Assembly: GCA_018873225.1 (NCBI GenBank)
Contig: JAEILZ010000004.1
Location: 3,658,001 to 3,722,000, forward strand
DNA length: 64,000 nt
DNA from: [Phialemoniopsis] sp. UDSM-2020
Lineage: Eukaryota > Ascomycota > Sordariomycetes > Thyridiales > Thyridiaceae
Direction of reading: 5' to 3'
A program made the position numbers and the translations under genes. The notes under the pieces were generated by a model. It worked only from the letters and a program-made list of their open reading frames with translations. It searched no databases and had not been told where the DNA came from. Below, piece by piece: positions 42,516 to 52,374 of this stretch (the stretch's first letter is position 1; every line of letters starts with the position of its first letter).

Positions 42516-43844
42516 ATGGAAAATTCTCAAGCGCATCAACCGGCCCAGCAGCCTCCTCAGGCACCTCGAGCCCCTACAAGTCAGCCTTTGCAGACTTCCC
42601 AGGCCCCCCAGACTCAGAACACGCCGGCGGCGCGGGCTCCTCTGCCTCCTCACATGTCTGGTGGTACTCAAGTTCCCAAGAATACTCTATTCTCTCATAT
42701 TGTGCAACCGTCTTTGCCGTTACGAGCCGCGCAAGCTCCTCCTGCTCCAAAAAGCCCTCAGACTCAAAGGCTCGGAACACCTGAGAAAGCCCAGGCTCCT
42801 CAATGTACTCAGACAACGCAGCCTGTCCAGGCCCGCCATGCCCCTCAGACGCCCCCGGCTTCCAATACTGCTCAGGCTCACCAGCCTGTAATCACTGGCC
42901 GGCCTGTGTCTTCCCCTCAGTCCGTGGAAGGGGGTGCATCCGCGGCCGCCAGTAGCTGTACGACTGCCCCGACGCCCTTTGCAAGCTTCGGAGCTGAGGT
43001 CGCCGACTCCGCTTCTACCTCCCCATGCTACTACAGCCTTACATCCACCACGTTGGGACCATCCCGATGCCTATTACATCAGAAGGACAATCTTTCCAAC
43101 GAGCAGCGCTATGCGACCTTCCATCCAGCATCAGACTGGCCGTATTCGTGCGCCGCACGACTCTTTCTAGCTGCTTTAGGTTATTTTCGACTGGCTGACG
43201 GCGTGGTGTGCTCCGACTGCTTTAACATCCTTCCTCGGGATAAGTTGTCTAAAGTCCTTGACTCGGTTTTTTGGCGACCCGAGGACTTTCACCAGCACCG
43301 CTGTCGGTTTCTCAGAGTACAGGACATCTGTCTCTCTTGTGGAGTTCATTATCATTCCACTGTACCCTGGAGAGAGCATATATTGGATGCGCATGTGCTT
43401 CCTTTACTTATGAACAATCCGCACGAGTATAATCAGCTTTATGAAACGGGCGCTCAATTATCGGACGTCAGCCCGAGTGCTGCCGTACACAACGCCACCC
43501 CGAGTGCTGCCGTAAAACCCCCAAGAATGCCAGTCAATCAATCTGTCACATCTAAGATCACTACTGTTGCCTCTATTGAGCCATCAAGTCATGTTCTGGC
43601 AATTGTTTCCTACGATTCTTCAGAGAGATTCATCTCCATCATGGCTGTCGATCAAGTTGAGAGCGAGAAGGTGCCATTGCTTACAGCGCAGCAAGTATAT
43701 GTTCGTGTGACCACGGGCGCGACTGGGGAGACGATTGGACGGAGTAACGATAAGACTACAATAGCCTGGATGACGAAAGAAGAGTATGAGAGCCTGCAAT
43801 GGTGGTCGCGGGCTGCTCGGGGTGTTTTCACGGAGCTACACTGA
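42516..43844 (+). CDS. Array member 10: Pro/Gln-rich BIR-like + C2H2 + CTD protein
   Basis: 442 aa. Residues 1-180 are Pro/Gln/Ala/Ser-rich with recurring QAPQ/TQTTQ words, like a disordered activation-type region. Then LSNEQRYATF (193-202), DWPYS, RLFLAALGYFRLADGVVC; zinc ligands C232, C235, H259, C263; C2H2 C272, C275, H288, H293. A short duplicated unit (PSAAVHN / PSAAVKP) lies at about 43472-43516. CTD about 346-442: KITTVASIEPSSHVLAIVSYD ... LLTAQQVYVRV ... MTKEEYESLQWW. Of all members this most clearly recalls the BIR consensus upstream of the first Cys pair. Confidence 0.88.
   Translation: MENSQAHQPAQQPPQAPRAPTSQPLQTSQAPQTQNTPAARAPLPPHMSGGTQVPKNTLFSHIVQPSLPLRAAQAPPAPKSPQTQRLGTPEKAQAPQCTQTTQPVQARHAPQTPPASNTAQAHQPVITGRPVSSPQSVEGGASAAASSCTTAPTPFASFGAEVADSASTSPCYYSLTSTTLGPSRCLLHQKDNLSNEQRYATFHPASDWPYSCAARLFLAALGYFRLADGVVCSDCFNILPRDKLSKVLDSVFWRPEDFHQHRCRFLRVQDICLSCGVHYHSTVPWREHILDAHVLPLLMNNPHEYNQLYETGAQLSDVSPSAAVHNATPSAAVKPPRMPVNQSVTSKITTVASIEPSSHVLAIVSYDSSERFISIMAVDQVESEKVPLLTAQQVYVRVTTGATGETIGRSNDKTTIAWMTKEEYESLQWWSRAARGVFTELH
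43472..43516 (+). repeat. Short coding duplication in member 10
   Basis: CCGAGTGCTGCCGTA occurs twice with a 27-nt offset, giving PSAAV twice; a small slippage-type duplication in the linker. Confidence 0.6.
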
Positions 43845-44544
43845 AGAGGACCACCGAGTCTTCCTGTGAACTCTGTTGGTCCTGTCTGCTATGTACTATT
43901 TGCGTTATGGTATTTATCTCTGGAGAGGACTCGTTCCAGACTTGTATCATATTGCACGAGCTTGTGTCATATATTGATGGTTGGTAGGAGAAAACATTTG
44001 TGAGGAAGGGACTGTCTGCATGCTTTGCCTGGGTGTTTGCGGAGGGCCCTGTTCGTTTGTTCGCTAGTTGGAATTGCATACCCTTTTATATCGTGCCGAC
44101 AAGCCTAATGACCCATTGAATGCAGCATCAGGTTGAGAAGCCTGCTACTCTCTTTTTGATTGCTAAGTACAAAGGTAAGATGATGCTGCATTGTGTCATG
44201 AAATGCTCTCAAACGAATCTTACACTATCCTTTGTCAATGTTAGACCAGTTCCTCTATTCTCAACCTCCTTCCTCTGCCTTGAATTCTCATAGAATGTGA
44301 AGTTGTTGCTTTGATACATATGAGCAAAAGCAAGATTGTTCTTTCCCTCTCTTTATTTTCTCCCCTGCCTGCTAAGACACCAAGGTTGCTCTTTCTGGTA
44401 AGTAGGCGCGACAGCCAGCGACACTCCCCCAAAACCAAACCAGACGCGTCCAGGAGAGTTCGATCATCCCCCTCCCTCAAACAACATCACCACTGAACAT
44501 CGCTCTCATAGAGAACATTGTACACCAACAGCTCGAATTGCAGC
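43845..44544. other. Intergenic in array
   Basis: 700 bp without a supported gene; a TTTTATAT element near 44083 is far from the next start. Nothing else seen. Confidence 0.4.
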
Positions 44545-45840
44545 ATGGCTCATCACTCCCCTCCTACCACTCGGAGCAAGGTTGGGCCCTCTACAAAAGT
44601 CAGCTCCAGCTCCAAACCCACCTCGAAGCAGCCTCTAGAGGGATCCTCCGCGACATCGATCAATTCCACGCTCGAAGACAGTAAAAGCTCTCACAGGACA
44701 CGCAAATCGGCCTCCAGCCATAACGAGAGCGACCCACTCCTCAAAAACCCCAACCCGAACCATCAGGAGAAGGTGCGCAGCACTTCACGCAAAGCCACCC
44801 CTCGCACCTCCACGTCTACTCCCACCACAACACGTCCCAACCCAAACCCAGACCACAGTGAGAGGAAGAGACCAGCCACACCAATCAAAACTTCGCATGC
44901 GACTCACAATCCCTCCCCCAGGCTACAGGTTGCCAAACCCTATGACACGACCCTCTCGGTGGAGCAGCGGTACCAGACGTTCAACATCAAGAAGTGGCCC
45001 CATTCCCACGCCAAGGTTCTGGTTCTTGCATTCATGGGCTTCAGCTGCCATGACGGCAAGATCTCCTGCCGTGGGTGCGGGAAACCCTTGGTTGCCAGCA
45101 CGGCTCAGGTGGGCATCGACTCGGAAGAGTGGCAGGCCAACGACTTTCACCACAAGGGTTGCGACTTTGCCATAAACAACATTTGCCGGGCCTGCTACAC
45201 GTCCTTCAAGGACTACGCCGCCTGGAAAGCCCACATCAAAGAAGCCCATATCGGTCTTCTGCTGGAGTACGTCAGCCCTGTCGAGTACAAGCTTTGGGCT
45301 GAAGAGAATCGGCCGTTCCGCCAGATCAAGTCCGGACCAGACGGGGGAAGCCCCACTCGGACTGACGCCGTATCCAAGCCTTCCAAAACCTCTGCGACAA
45401 CGATCTCGGGCCAGACCACGCCCAAGACGAAGCTCAAAGACACCATGGCCAAGGCAGCTCCCTCTAGCGAACCTTCCAAACATGCTGCGGCCACAGCCAA
45501 GACTCGAGCCGAACCCACCATACGTCTTTCGCGGACCAAGAAGCTGTCAACTATCTCCATTGCGCCGTCCGAGTACATCCTGGTGTTGGCTTCGTACAAG
45601 CCCGGCGACAAGTCCATTCGCGCCCGTTCTGTCGAGGAGTCGCACGCCCGAGGAGATATTCAGGTCATGAGTGGGCTACAGGTGTATAAATGGCTCACCT
45701 GGCCCGAAGAGAAAGGAGAAACGGAGTCGAAGGATGAAGGTGCAGATCTGCTGGAGGACGGTGTGACGATTGCGGCTTGGATGACCACGACCGAGTACAG
45801 CAATCTTCGTCAGTGGATTCGCGCTGTCAAGGGACCCTGA
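44545..45840 (+). CDS. Array member 11: BIR-like + C2H2 + CTD protein
   Basis: 431 aa from the first ATG, 44545 (MAHHSPPTTRS). A 130-residue Ser/Thr/Pro/Lys-rich N-terminus precedes LSVEQRYQTFNIKKWPHS (137-154) and VLAFMGF. Zinc ligands C175, C178, H202, C206; C2H2 C214, C217, H230, H235. The linker is Lys/Ser/Thr/Ala-rich. CTD about 331-431: KLSTISIAPSEYILVLASYKPGDKSI ... MSGLQVYKWL ... AWMTTTEYSNLRQW. The shared LSxEQRYxTF and AWMTxxEYxxLxxW signatures join it to members 9 and 10 as a local three-gene clade. Confidence 0.87.
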   Translation: MAHHSPPTTRSKVGPSTKVSSSSKPTSKQPLEGSSATSINSTLEDSKSSHRTRKSASSHNESDPLLKNPNPNHQEKVRSTSRKATPRTSTSTPTTTRPNPNPDHSERKRPATPIKTSHATHNPSPRLQVAKPYDTTLSVEQRYQTFNIKKWPHSHAKVLVLAFMGFSCHDGKISCRGCGKPLVASTAQVGIDSEEWQANDFHHKGCDFAINNICRACYTSFKDYAAWKAHIKEAHIGLLLEYVSPVEYKLWAEENRPFRQIKSGPDGGSPTRTDAVSKPSKTSATTISGQTTPKTKLKDTMAKAAPSSEPSKHAAATAKTRAEPTIRLSRTKKLSTISIAPSEYILVLASYKPGDKSIRARSVEESHARGDIQVMSGLQVYKWLTWPEEKGETESKDEGADLLEDGVTIAAWMTTTEYSNLRQWIRAVKGP

Positions 45841-46368
45841 GGTTTGGCGTCACGAGCACGGTTACTAGACCCGGGACGGGATTGGACGTTTTTGGAAACC
45901 ATAATGTGGAAAGGATGGGAGTATTTGTAACTACGGACTGGAAATCGGCCTGCATCCAAGTACTATTTGAAGGAAGAGGAGCATCACTTCTGCAACATTG
46001 TACAGTAAACACGGGGATCAAGACCATTGTACCTGCCCACTTAGATAGCATCGATTGCCGTCTGCGCGGGCAAGAAAACACACTTAGCCAAGGAACGTCT
46101 TTTCACATTTGCTAGAAAGGCTCCTTCTAGTACCTACAGTGCATCACACCCCATCCGGGGTCAAAGTTCTCTTGCCACACTGCGACCGTCGCAGTCTGCA
46201 ACAAAGCATCCACGATACCATTCTCCTTGACCATTCATGTCAGTGAGGTTTCTCCGCTTCGTCACGCCGCGGTACATTCTTATTTTCACCTTAACCACTG
46301 GCCATCAATCCATCCGTGACATATCCCTCCATCTCGAACGCTGCCAAGCCAGTCGGCGTGTCTTCATC
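45841..46368. other. Intergenic in array
   Basis: 528 bp; no gene supported. The true start of member 12 might lie here if an unseen intron exists. Confidence 0.4.
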
Positions 46369-47146
46369 ATGGCGCCCGAGCTCAGGGACCAGATACAACG
46401 CGATCAGGCTCCATCAATGGCCGCCCCTGCCGCCTCTGAGACGCTACATGCTTGCGCTCTCGGGCTTTTGCCCGCGTCGTGGCGAACCGGACCTGACATG
46501 TTTCTCCTGTCGTACCCCGCTGCTACGTCGTGAATACTCGGGATTGTTCGCCCTCAGGAGATTTGATCAGAAGTTTCATCATACCGAAGATTGTGTGTAC
46601 AACAACACGACCAGGCTCCGCTGCACCATCTGCGAAATCAAGTTCTCCCGCGAGTCACTTTGGCACGACCACCATCTGGAGTACCATATGCGTCCCATTC
46701 TCCAGAAGCCACCAGATACAGAACTCTATTTCGGCTACCTCGGATCTCCGATGATAGAGCACTACAAGACAGACAAGATTCCGTTCTCCGACGTTCCTGT
46801 CGATTACACCCCGAACGCAGATGCCGGTACAAGCCAAACAAGATCAGATGCAAACCAACTGTCGAATACTCCTGCAGCAGACATACGTTTCGCTGCACTC
46901 AGCTTCAATGTAACAGCCAAGCGCCTCATTCTTGCGGCATATCCTACGCATGCGAATCTGGACCCGTACAACGCGACGGTACCAAAAACCGCGATACAGG
47001 TTCTCTTGCACTTAATCTGGCGCAGCTCGATGTTCATCTCACCCGACTTGGAAGTGTGGAACACGACGGGCTTTGTGAAAATGACCCCGGCGGAGTACAC
47101 AAACTTGCTTATCTATATTATACTTACTGCATGTTTGTTTGGTTAG
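46369..47146 (+). CDS. Array member 12: BIR-like + C2H2 + CTD, frame conflict at start
   Basis: The family frame is open from 46316 to 47146 but has no ATG before MLALSGF. A plausible family-type start, ATG at 46369 (MAPELRDQ), lies in a different frame, so a one-base frameshift near 46385-46400 or an unseen upstream intron is needed. In the family frame: RYNAIRLHQWPP, RRYMLALSGF, CFSC (C-x2-C), KFHHTEDC, then CTIC with the finger histidines in DHHLEYH. CTD: RFAALSFNVTAKRLILA ... MTPAEYTNLL, ending in a hydrophobic YIILTACLFG. It may be a functional gene with unresolved 5' structure or an early pseudogene. Confidence 0.6.
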
Positions 47147-47594
47147 CCTTATTGGCGCACGGGGTGGTGGGAAATATTTTCATAGATGATGGGTCTGCAG
47201 CTTTGCGGGTGTTGCATGGGACTCTGACAGAGGAGCGAAGCGGTCTCTTTTGTATCAGACGTTATCTCTTCATGGGTATGGGTCGGCACAGACCATAGCA
47301 GCGGCGAAAGGGAACGAGGTTAGCGCTACTTGAGAATCCATTTGTCAACGCTTGACTCAGCATCTTTCAGTGCATTGGAACTGCCAACTCGTTACGCAAC
47401 TGCATCGGCAATCGACGTTCTACCTCCTCTCGCTTCCTGAATACAGGTCTCGGCGTGGGCGGAGTACGCGGCGAGCATCAAAGCTCCGCCGAGCCGGCGG
47501 ACGTGATGACATATAACTTCAGCCGGGCCTCCCGCTTGGATTAGCGGCAGAGCTACAGCTGACCGGCAAATCCGTACCTCAAATCAGGCCCAAA
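47147..47594. other. Intergenic
   Basis: 448 bp between member 12 and the reductase; nothing recognisable. Confidence 0.4.
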
Positions 47595-48635
47595 ATGTCC
47601 AATTCCAAAGTACTTATCGTCGGGGCCGGCTCCATGGGCCTCATTACGGGCTACCACCTCGAATTGTCTGGCGCGGACGTCACCTTCCTCATACGACCGC
47701 ACCGAGCGGCCGAGCTGAGCAGGCCAAAGACTTTCTACTGCTACGATGACAACCAGCTCAAGCAATACAAGAACATCAAGTTCATAACGGATCCCGTGGC
47801 AATTGCAGATGAGCAATACAAGTACATCTTGATCACCTTGGACGGCGCGTCCTTGCGCAACGAGACAGGCCGGGCCCTAGTGGAGGCCGTCGGAAAAGCT
47901 GTGCGGGGCACGAACACCAATGTCATCCTCGGCAGTGTTTTCCTCGACCTACGCGCATGGTTCATACAAGCCTCCGGCGTGGCACCGGAACAGGTCACCA
48001 ACGGATACCTCAGCATCCACGCTTATCCGACCAAGAAAGTGACTCTCCCGGTGCACGGCCAGACGAACTCGGATCTAATTGCGCGGGCCGACCTCGCCTA
48101 CACGGACTGCCTCGGCCAGGGCATCATACTCGACGACAGCTCGCCGGAGGTAGCAAAGCGGTTCGCGGGGCTGTACAACGCCTGCGGTGTATCGAAGGCC
48201 GCCGTGAAGCCCGCAGCCGAGACTGCCCTGGCTGCGTTCCCGTTGTTCACTGTCTTTGCGGCGTGTTCTTTGTTGGACTGGCCGAAGTTCCGCGACATTG
48301 CGAACATGGACAAGGACCTGTGGGCTCTGGCGGTTGAAGCAGTGAAGGAGGTTCAACGTCTCGGTGTGCACGGGGAGGCGGGCCAGCAGGCCGCGCTTGC
48401 GACTACGGAAGAGGGTCTGGTAGCAAGCTTGGTAGGCTGGGAGGACGCCATGTTGCCGTTTGATCTGCAAGCGTTCAACAAGTTTCACCACGGGATGAAG
48501 GTCAATGATCAGGACTGTGAGCATTTGCAAGCTTGTATTACGCGAGGTGAAGAAGAAGGAAAGAATATGTCTGCGCTGAAGGAGTTGTTCAGCCGTGTGC
48601 AGGCCGCAAAGAATATCCCTGCCGCAGATATGTAG
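47595..48635 (+). CDS. Ketopantoate reductase-like (ApbA/PanE family) oxidoreductase
   Basis: Single exon, 346 aa. The N-terminus is a Rossmann fold with VLIVGAGSMGLITGYHL (GxGxxG at residues 10-15), followed by DVTFLIRPHR, where the Arg suits NADP(H) binding. The C-terminal half is helical, as in ApbA/PanE ketopantoate reductases (NADPH-dependent reduction of 2-dehydropantoate to pantoate). Many fungal homologs are diverged paralogs of unknown substrate, and this one is longer and lacks some PanE landmarks I would expect, so it may not make pantoate. It is unrelated to the flanking zinc-finger paralogs and appears to be a bystander in the array. Confidence 0.8.
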   Translation: MSNSKVLIVGAGSMGLITGYHLELSGADVTFLIRPHRAAELSRPKTFYCYDDNQLKQYKNIKFITDPVAIADEQYKYILITLDGASLRNETGRALVEAVGKAVRGTNTNVILGSVFLDLRAWFIQASGVAPEQVTNGYLSIHAYPTKKVTLPVHGQTNSDLIARADLAYTDCLGQGIILDDSSPEVAKRFAGLYNACGVSKAAVKPAAETALAAFPLFTVFAACSLLDWPKFRDIANMDKDLWALAVEAVKEVQRLGVHGEAGQQAALATTEEGLVASLVGWEDAMLPFDLQAFNKFHHGMKVNDQDCEHLQACITRGEEEGKNMSALKELFSRVQAAKNIPAADM

Positions 48636-48844
48636 AAGGCTAGAAATACAGAACTCCAAGATCGTTCTCTGAGTATCTGCGCCTCTACTCGGCTGGAGAC
48701 AGTGTCCCCTGGATCTAGCCTCGTCTCCCAAAATCCTTCAACATCTAATGGTCCCGTTTCCTGACCGTAAGGTCGATCCATGTCTGTTCGCTGTTATTAG
48801 CATTATGTTTGATACCACGCAGCCTGTCATACAAAACTTACAGC

Positions 48845-49570
48845 TCAACGGGCCAAAGATCGGATCAGGTACATATGGAATTTGAGGGCTTTAAGTTCTT
48901 TCGGTGTCATTCTCACCATCACCGATGTTCCGAGATGTCCCTCGTTCTGCGCCTCGTCTTCAGCCTGTTGAGCCTGTGCATCCATGCGGAATAACTGCTT
49001 CATGACATCCGTGGCCGTTCGAGAAGGAATCGTCTGGCTGCAGTCGACACTGGCAACAGTTGCGAGCGAAGCAGACTTGGTTCTAGGGTGGAATGAAGCA
49101 ATGACAATCGTCTCCTGAGTCATGCTTGATCTGCCGTCGAGGAACGGAGCCAGGGAATCTTGGGTGAGGCAGTGTCCCGGGGCTTCGAAAACCGCTGGTG
49201 CGAAGGAAGGTGTCAGGTGGTAGAGGACGTGATGATGCCTCCAGTCCTGAAGGCTGGGAAATTCCCATTCGCATATGGTGCACGCCGTCTCAGTCTTGTG
49301 GAGATAGGGGCATCCCCACCCATGCAATCCCTCCGAGCAATAGTCCTCCTCGCCAAAGAGTTCGTGAAGTTTTTCTTCGTCAAAGCGTACGAACCCGGGA
49401 CAAGAAACACATGTCGTCTGCTCGTCCTCCTTTTCTGCTAGGTAAAACCCTCCTACCGCGAGCATATAATGTTTTGCCGGAGGCATATCGCCCCATCCAT
49501 GGGTGCCGTGGGCGAAAGTATCAAATCGAGCCTTGAGGGAATTGAATCTGCCCTGATCCGAAGCCTCCAT
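48845..49570 (-). CDS. Array member 13: BIR-like + C2H2 + CTD protein (compact, inverted)
   Basis: 241 aa; I start at the ATG at 49570 (MEASDQGRF) since family sequence follows at once and the upstream in-frame residues look like leader. RFDTF (15-19), HYMLAVGGFY (34-43); zinc ligands C54, C57, H83, C87; C2H2 C97, C100, H113, H118. The linker is very short and has no basic cluster. CTD about 148-241: ETIVIASFHPRTKSASLATV ... RTATDVMKQLF ... MTPKELKALKFH, where the usual Tyr of the EY motif is Leu. One of two members on the - strand, converging on the reductase gene. Confidence 0.85.
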   Translation of the reverse strand: MEASDQGRFNSLKARFDTFAHGTHGWGDMPPAKHYMLAVGGFYLAEKEDEQTTCVSCPGFVRFDEEKLHELFGEEDYCSEGLHGWGCPYLHKTETACTICEWEFPSLQDWRHHHVLYHLTPSFAPAVFEAPGHCLTQDSLAPFLDGRSSMTQETIVIASFHPRTKSASLATVASVDCSQTIPSRTATDVMKQLFRMDAQAQQAEDEAQNEGHLGTSVMVRMTPKELKALKFHMYLIRSLAR

Positions 49571-50080
49571 ATTGATTGGCCAGTGGAAAGGGGTGATGTG
49601 GAAGGTGGCTGTTTGAAAGATCTGTGACGGGGTGGATTTCAAGGGTGACGAATGTGGAAATACGAGTCTACACTTGTGACTGGCCCTTTTTTGGTCAAAG
49701 GCGAACAAGTGATTCGATAATGGCGGGTGACGTTTAGGTAAGAGGTGGTTGAGAGAGGACGGTCAGATAACAAGACCTCCATTGTTCGGGTAAGTAATCG
49801 CTAGCCCGTTCTCAGTACCTCTGGACGCTATAAAGAGAGCAGTGAGTCAAGGAGTCTTTATGATCTAGGCGCACTTCAATCTTCATAATGTTATCTGTGA
49901 GTGTGCCACCTACCGGCAAACAATGCCCTACTAACAATTGCCTCGGAAGTTGAAGAATGGTAGGTATAAAAAGGGAGTGTTTCCCGGCTGTCCGCTTTCC
50001 AAAGTCGTGAAATCCACATTGAGCACGAACATCAACACCAAATACCAAGAACCAGCATTACCTTCGAACTCCAAATCAAA
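49571..50080. promoter_or_regulatory. Divergent promoter, member 13 / solo BIR gene
   Basis: 510 bp with a clear TATA box, TATAAAAAG at 49965-49973, 108 nt before the solo BIR start. Confidence 0.55.
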
Positions 50081-50455
50081 ATGGCAGACAAGAAACCCAC
50101 AGAGGAAGAGAAAGGCACGCTGGATGCCTTCTTCTTCAAGCGAAACCACAGATTTCTGACCTTTATGACGCACCAGCACTGGCAACATGACACTCTGATG
50201 CCGGCCGAGATGGCCGACGCCGGGTTCTATCTCGAGGAAACGCTGCTCTATGTCAGGTGTTCCATTTGCGGGCTGCGGGTGAACCCTTACAACGATGGAT
50301 TCGACCCGTGGCAATACCACATCGAGGCGTCGCCCGCCTGTCGATATGTCGCATGGATGAAGAGGCGCGATGCACAAACGGCGGCTTTGGAATATGCACG
50401 ATGGGAGGCTGAGCAAGCTGCCCAAGGCGAAGCTTCGCAAAATCAGACTTCCTAG
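50081..50455 (+). CDS. Solo BIR-domain protein 1
   Basis: 124 aa, single exon. Residues 20-90 are a canonical BIR domain: RFLTF (24-28), W34, MADAGFYL (44-51), C60-x2-C63-x16-H80-x6-C87, with FDPWQYH before the His and ASPAC after it. Spacing matches BIR (CxxC-x16-H-x6-C) exactly. A short charged helix and AQGEASQNQ tail follow; there is no RING, CARD or second BIR. BIR domains bind short peptides, as in IAP proteins and survivin/Bir1. This is far shorter than fungal Bir1, so it is not that gene. It sits inside the array, whose members carry a modified BIR-like module, and is probably the same lineage without finger and CTD. Confidence 0.88.
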   Translation: MADKKPTEEEKGTLDAFFFKRNHRFLTFMTHQHWQHDTLMPAEMADAGFYLEETLLYVRCSICGLRVNPYNDGFDPWQYHIEASPACRYVAWMKRRDAQTAALEYARWEAEQAAQGEASQNQTS

Positions 50456-51003
50456 GATCAGCTTTCGCAACAAGAAGCATCCGAATCAAATCAGCAAACG
50501 TCGGCTTCGAGAAAGACCATGCGAGGGCGTGTGATAAAAGAAGGAATTGAGGGAGATGGAGTATGGAGAGTTGCTTTGCTTTTGGTAGCGGTGGAATACC
50601 CAGATGCCTGGTCAAAAAGACATAAGGCTAGCTCATTTTACTGAAGCAATTGATTTTTGGTTTTCCTTTATCTGATTTCTGCAAATTAGAGAGCTTGACT
50701 GGTAGGCTGGGGGCATTGCTACTAGTGGTCGGCCCGTGCATTTGATGATCTAGGCCTTTTAGTTGTCTTTCACGCGAGTGTTCAACGCGATCAAAGGAAA
50801 ACAACCACTCCTCACTCGCATCTCACCTAACCACTCCAACTTTCTGGCCGGAGTGAGGGCTCCATTTTGTCAGCCTGCACACACAACACATTACATCTTG
50901 TTTGATTTGACAGGACTCTCATCTCTATCAACTGTATCGCCTTCACCACAGGGTAGAGATCAAGGCTTCAAACCGCTTGCAGCACGGTTCGTGACCGGTA
51001 ATC
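50456..51003. other. Intergenic
   Basis: 548 bp; no gene supported and no clear element. Confidence 0.4.
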
Positions 51004-51906
51004 ATGGACCGCAACGCCAATCCACTGCCGCGGCCCGGTCAGGACCAGGGCCAGACACGAATCAACCAGATCCACTCCTCTGTTCTTGGAAGCTACGCGT
51101 TCTTCCTCCTTAGCCCTTTGTATCTCTGTCTCTTCGGCCTCCTTCCTATCACTGTTACCCTGGTTCACATCTTCCTGGACTACGCAATGTCCTTGTTCAA
51201 GCCACGGATTCGCTTTGTCACCCTCACCTGCAACCAAGACACCCTCGAACGCTACCTTGACAAATTCCGACGCGAGGGTTTCCACATCAAAACCAACCCC
51301 GATCTAATTTCACAGGGAGGTCTCGCTCGCAACGAGAAGCGGACCTGGAACATCAAAGTCACTTGGCACATCGATTCAGCCATCTTTTATGGCGTTCGCT
51401 ACCTGATCTCGCTTCTCGCCGGCAAAAAGAAGAAGGCGCCCAAGGCTGCTCTCGACAAGGATGGCTACAAAACCGCAGTCAAGCTCATGGGCCCAGGCTT
51501 CAAGCCAATCTACAAGCCTGGGGACGAGGAGGCATTCTGCAAAGTCTTTGACCAGACCAAACTGAACCCATTGATTCTCGCCATGGCCCCCGAGGATCTG
51601 GAGCTCCTCGGCAAGGATGACTTTGTCCACATCCGCGCCACCTACCACCCGCTTAGCAAACAGTTCGATGTCACGGCCCTAGAGGAGAGGTTTCTGACTC
51701 CGGGCATGCGACATAGGAACCCCACTGATGTGGTCAATGCACTTCTCCACAGCGTTCCGCCCAAGGACGATCAGCCTGTCTGCTTCGCCAAGATGACTAA
51801 GGAGGAGTACGACGAGCTGTTGCGCCTTATGAAGTCGGGCTACTCCGTAGCCGACATCTCGACTCGCCGCCAATGGCTCGCGGATGCCGGCTATGATGAC
51901 CATTGA
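51004..51906 (+). CDS. Membrane-anchored protein carrying the array CTD without zinc fingers
   Basis: 300 aa, single exon. Residues about 26-62 are strongly hydrophobic (SYAFFLLSPLYLCLFGLLPI, TVTLVHIFLDYAM), one long or two short membrane helices. Residues 65-200 are a soluble segment of unknown fold containing a GKKKKAPKAA patch. Residues about 205-290 match the array CTD: FVHIRATYHPLSKQFDVTALEE, a PTDVVNALLHSV block where others have LTAxEVxxxL, and MTKEEYDELLRLM. There is no CxxC pair. This shows that the CTD is an independent module that can be combined with a membrane anchor. Function unknown. Confidence 0.78.
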   Translation: MDRNANPLPRPGQDQGQTRINQIHSSVLGSYAFFLLSPLYLCLFGLLPITVTLVHIFLDYAMSLFKPRIRFVTLTCNQDTLERYLDKFRREGFHIKTNPDLISQGGLARNEKRTWNIKVTWHIDSAIFYGVRYLISLLAGKKKKAPKAALDKDGYKTAVKLMGPGFKPIYKPGDEEAFCKVFDQTKLNPLILAMAPEDLELLGKDDFVHIRATYHPLSKQFDVTALEERFLTPGMRHRNPTDVVNALLHSVPPKDDQPVCFAKMTKEEYDELLRLMKSGYSVADISTRRQWLADAGYDDH

Positions 51907-52374
51907 ACACAAGCACGACTGGCAGGATGAGCCGAGCGATGGCTTTATTGAGGGGCGTCAACCACGTCTTTCTGCACCAACGGACAGAGAAGGAATAGGA
52001 AGAAGATAGCTCGTGTGCTCGAGTCGGGACTGGAAAGCAGATTCACCATGGATATGTCTATGACGGTCAGAAGTGCTGATCTCATTGTCCCCCTGTACAC
52101 GGACTTATTACTCGAATGAATAGAATTGTGAATCACGGAGTGAAACATCGTCGAATCGTTGAATATGATGTAGCCTGGAGCCCTGAAGTCACTGATCATG
52201 CTGACATTCCGTGAACTCGAATTTCTCCTTATAAAGTCGTAAATATGTCCAAGACCCCTCTTGCTTTACACATCAACTTCAAGTCAAAGTCCATTACTAA
52301 CAAACATCCCCGATACGTTAAAAGCAAGAGTTCAAACACAGCTCAACGCACATTCAAACCATACCAACTTAAAA
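51907..52374. promoter_or_regulatory. Promoter of solo BIR gene 2
   Basis: 468 bp; TATAAAG at 52230-52236 lies 139 nt before the ATG, an arrangement like that of solo BIR gene 1. Confidence 0.5.
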
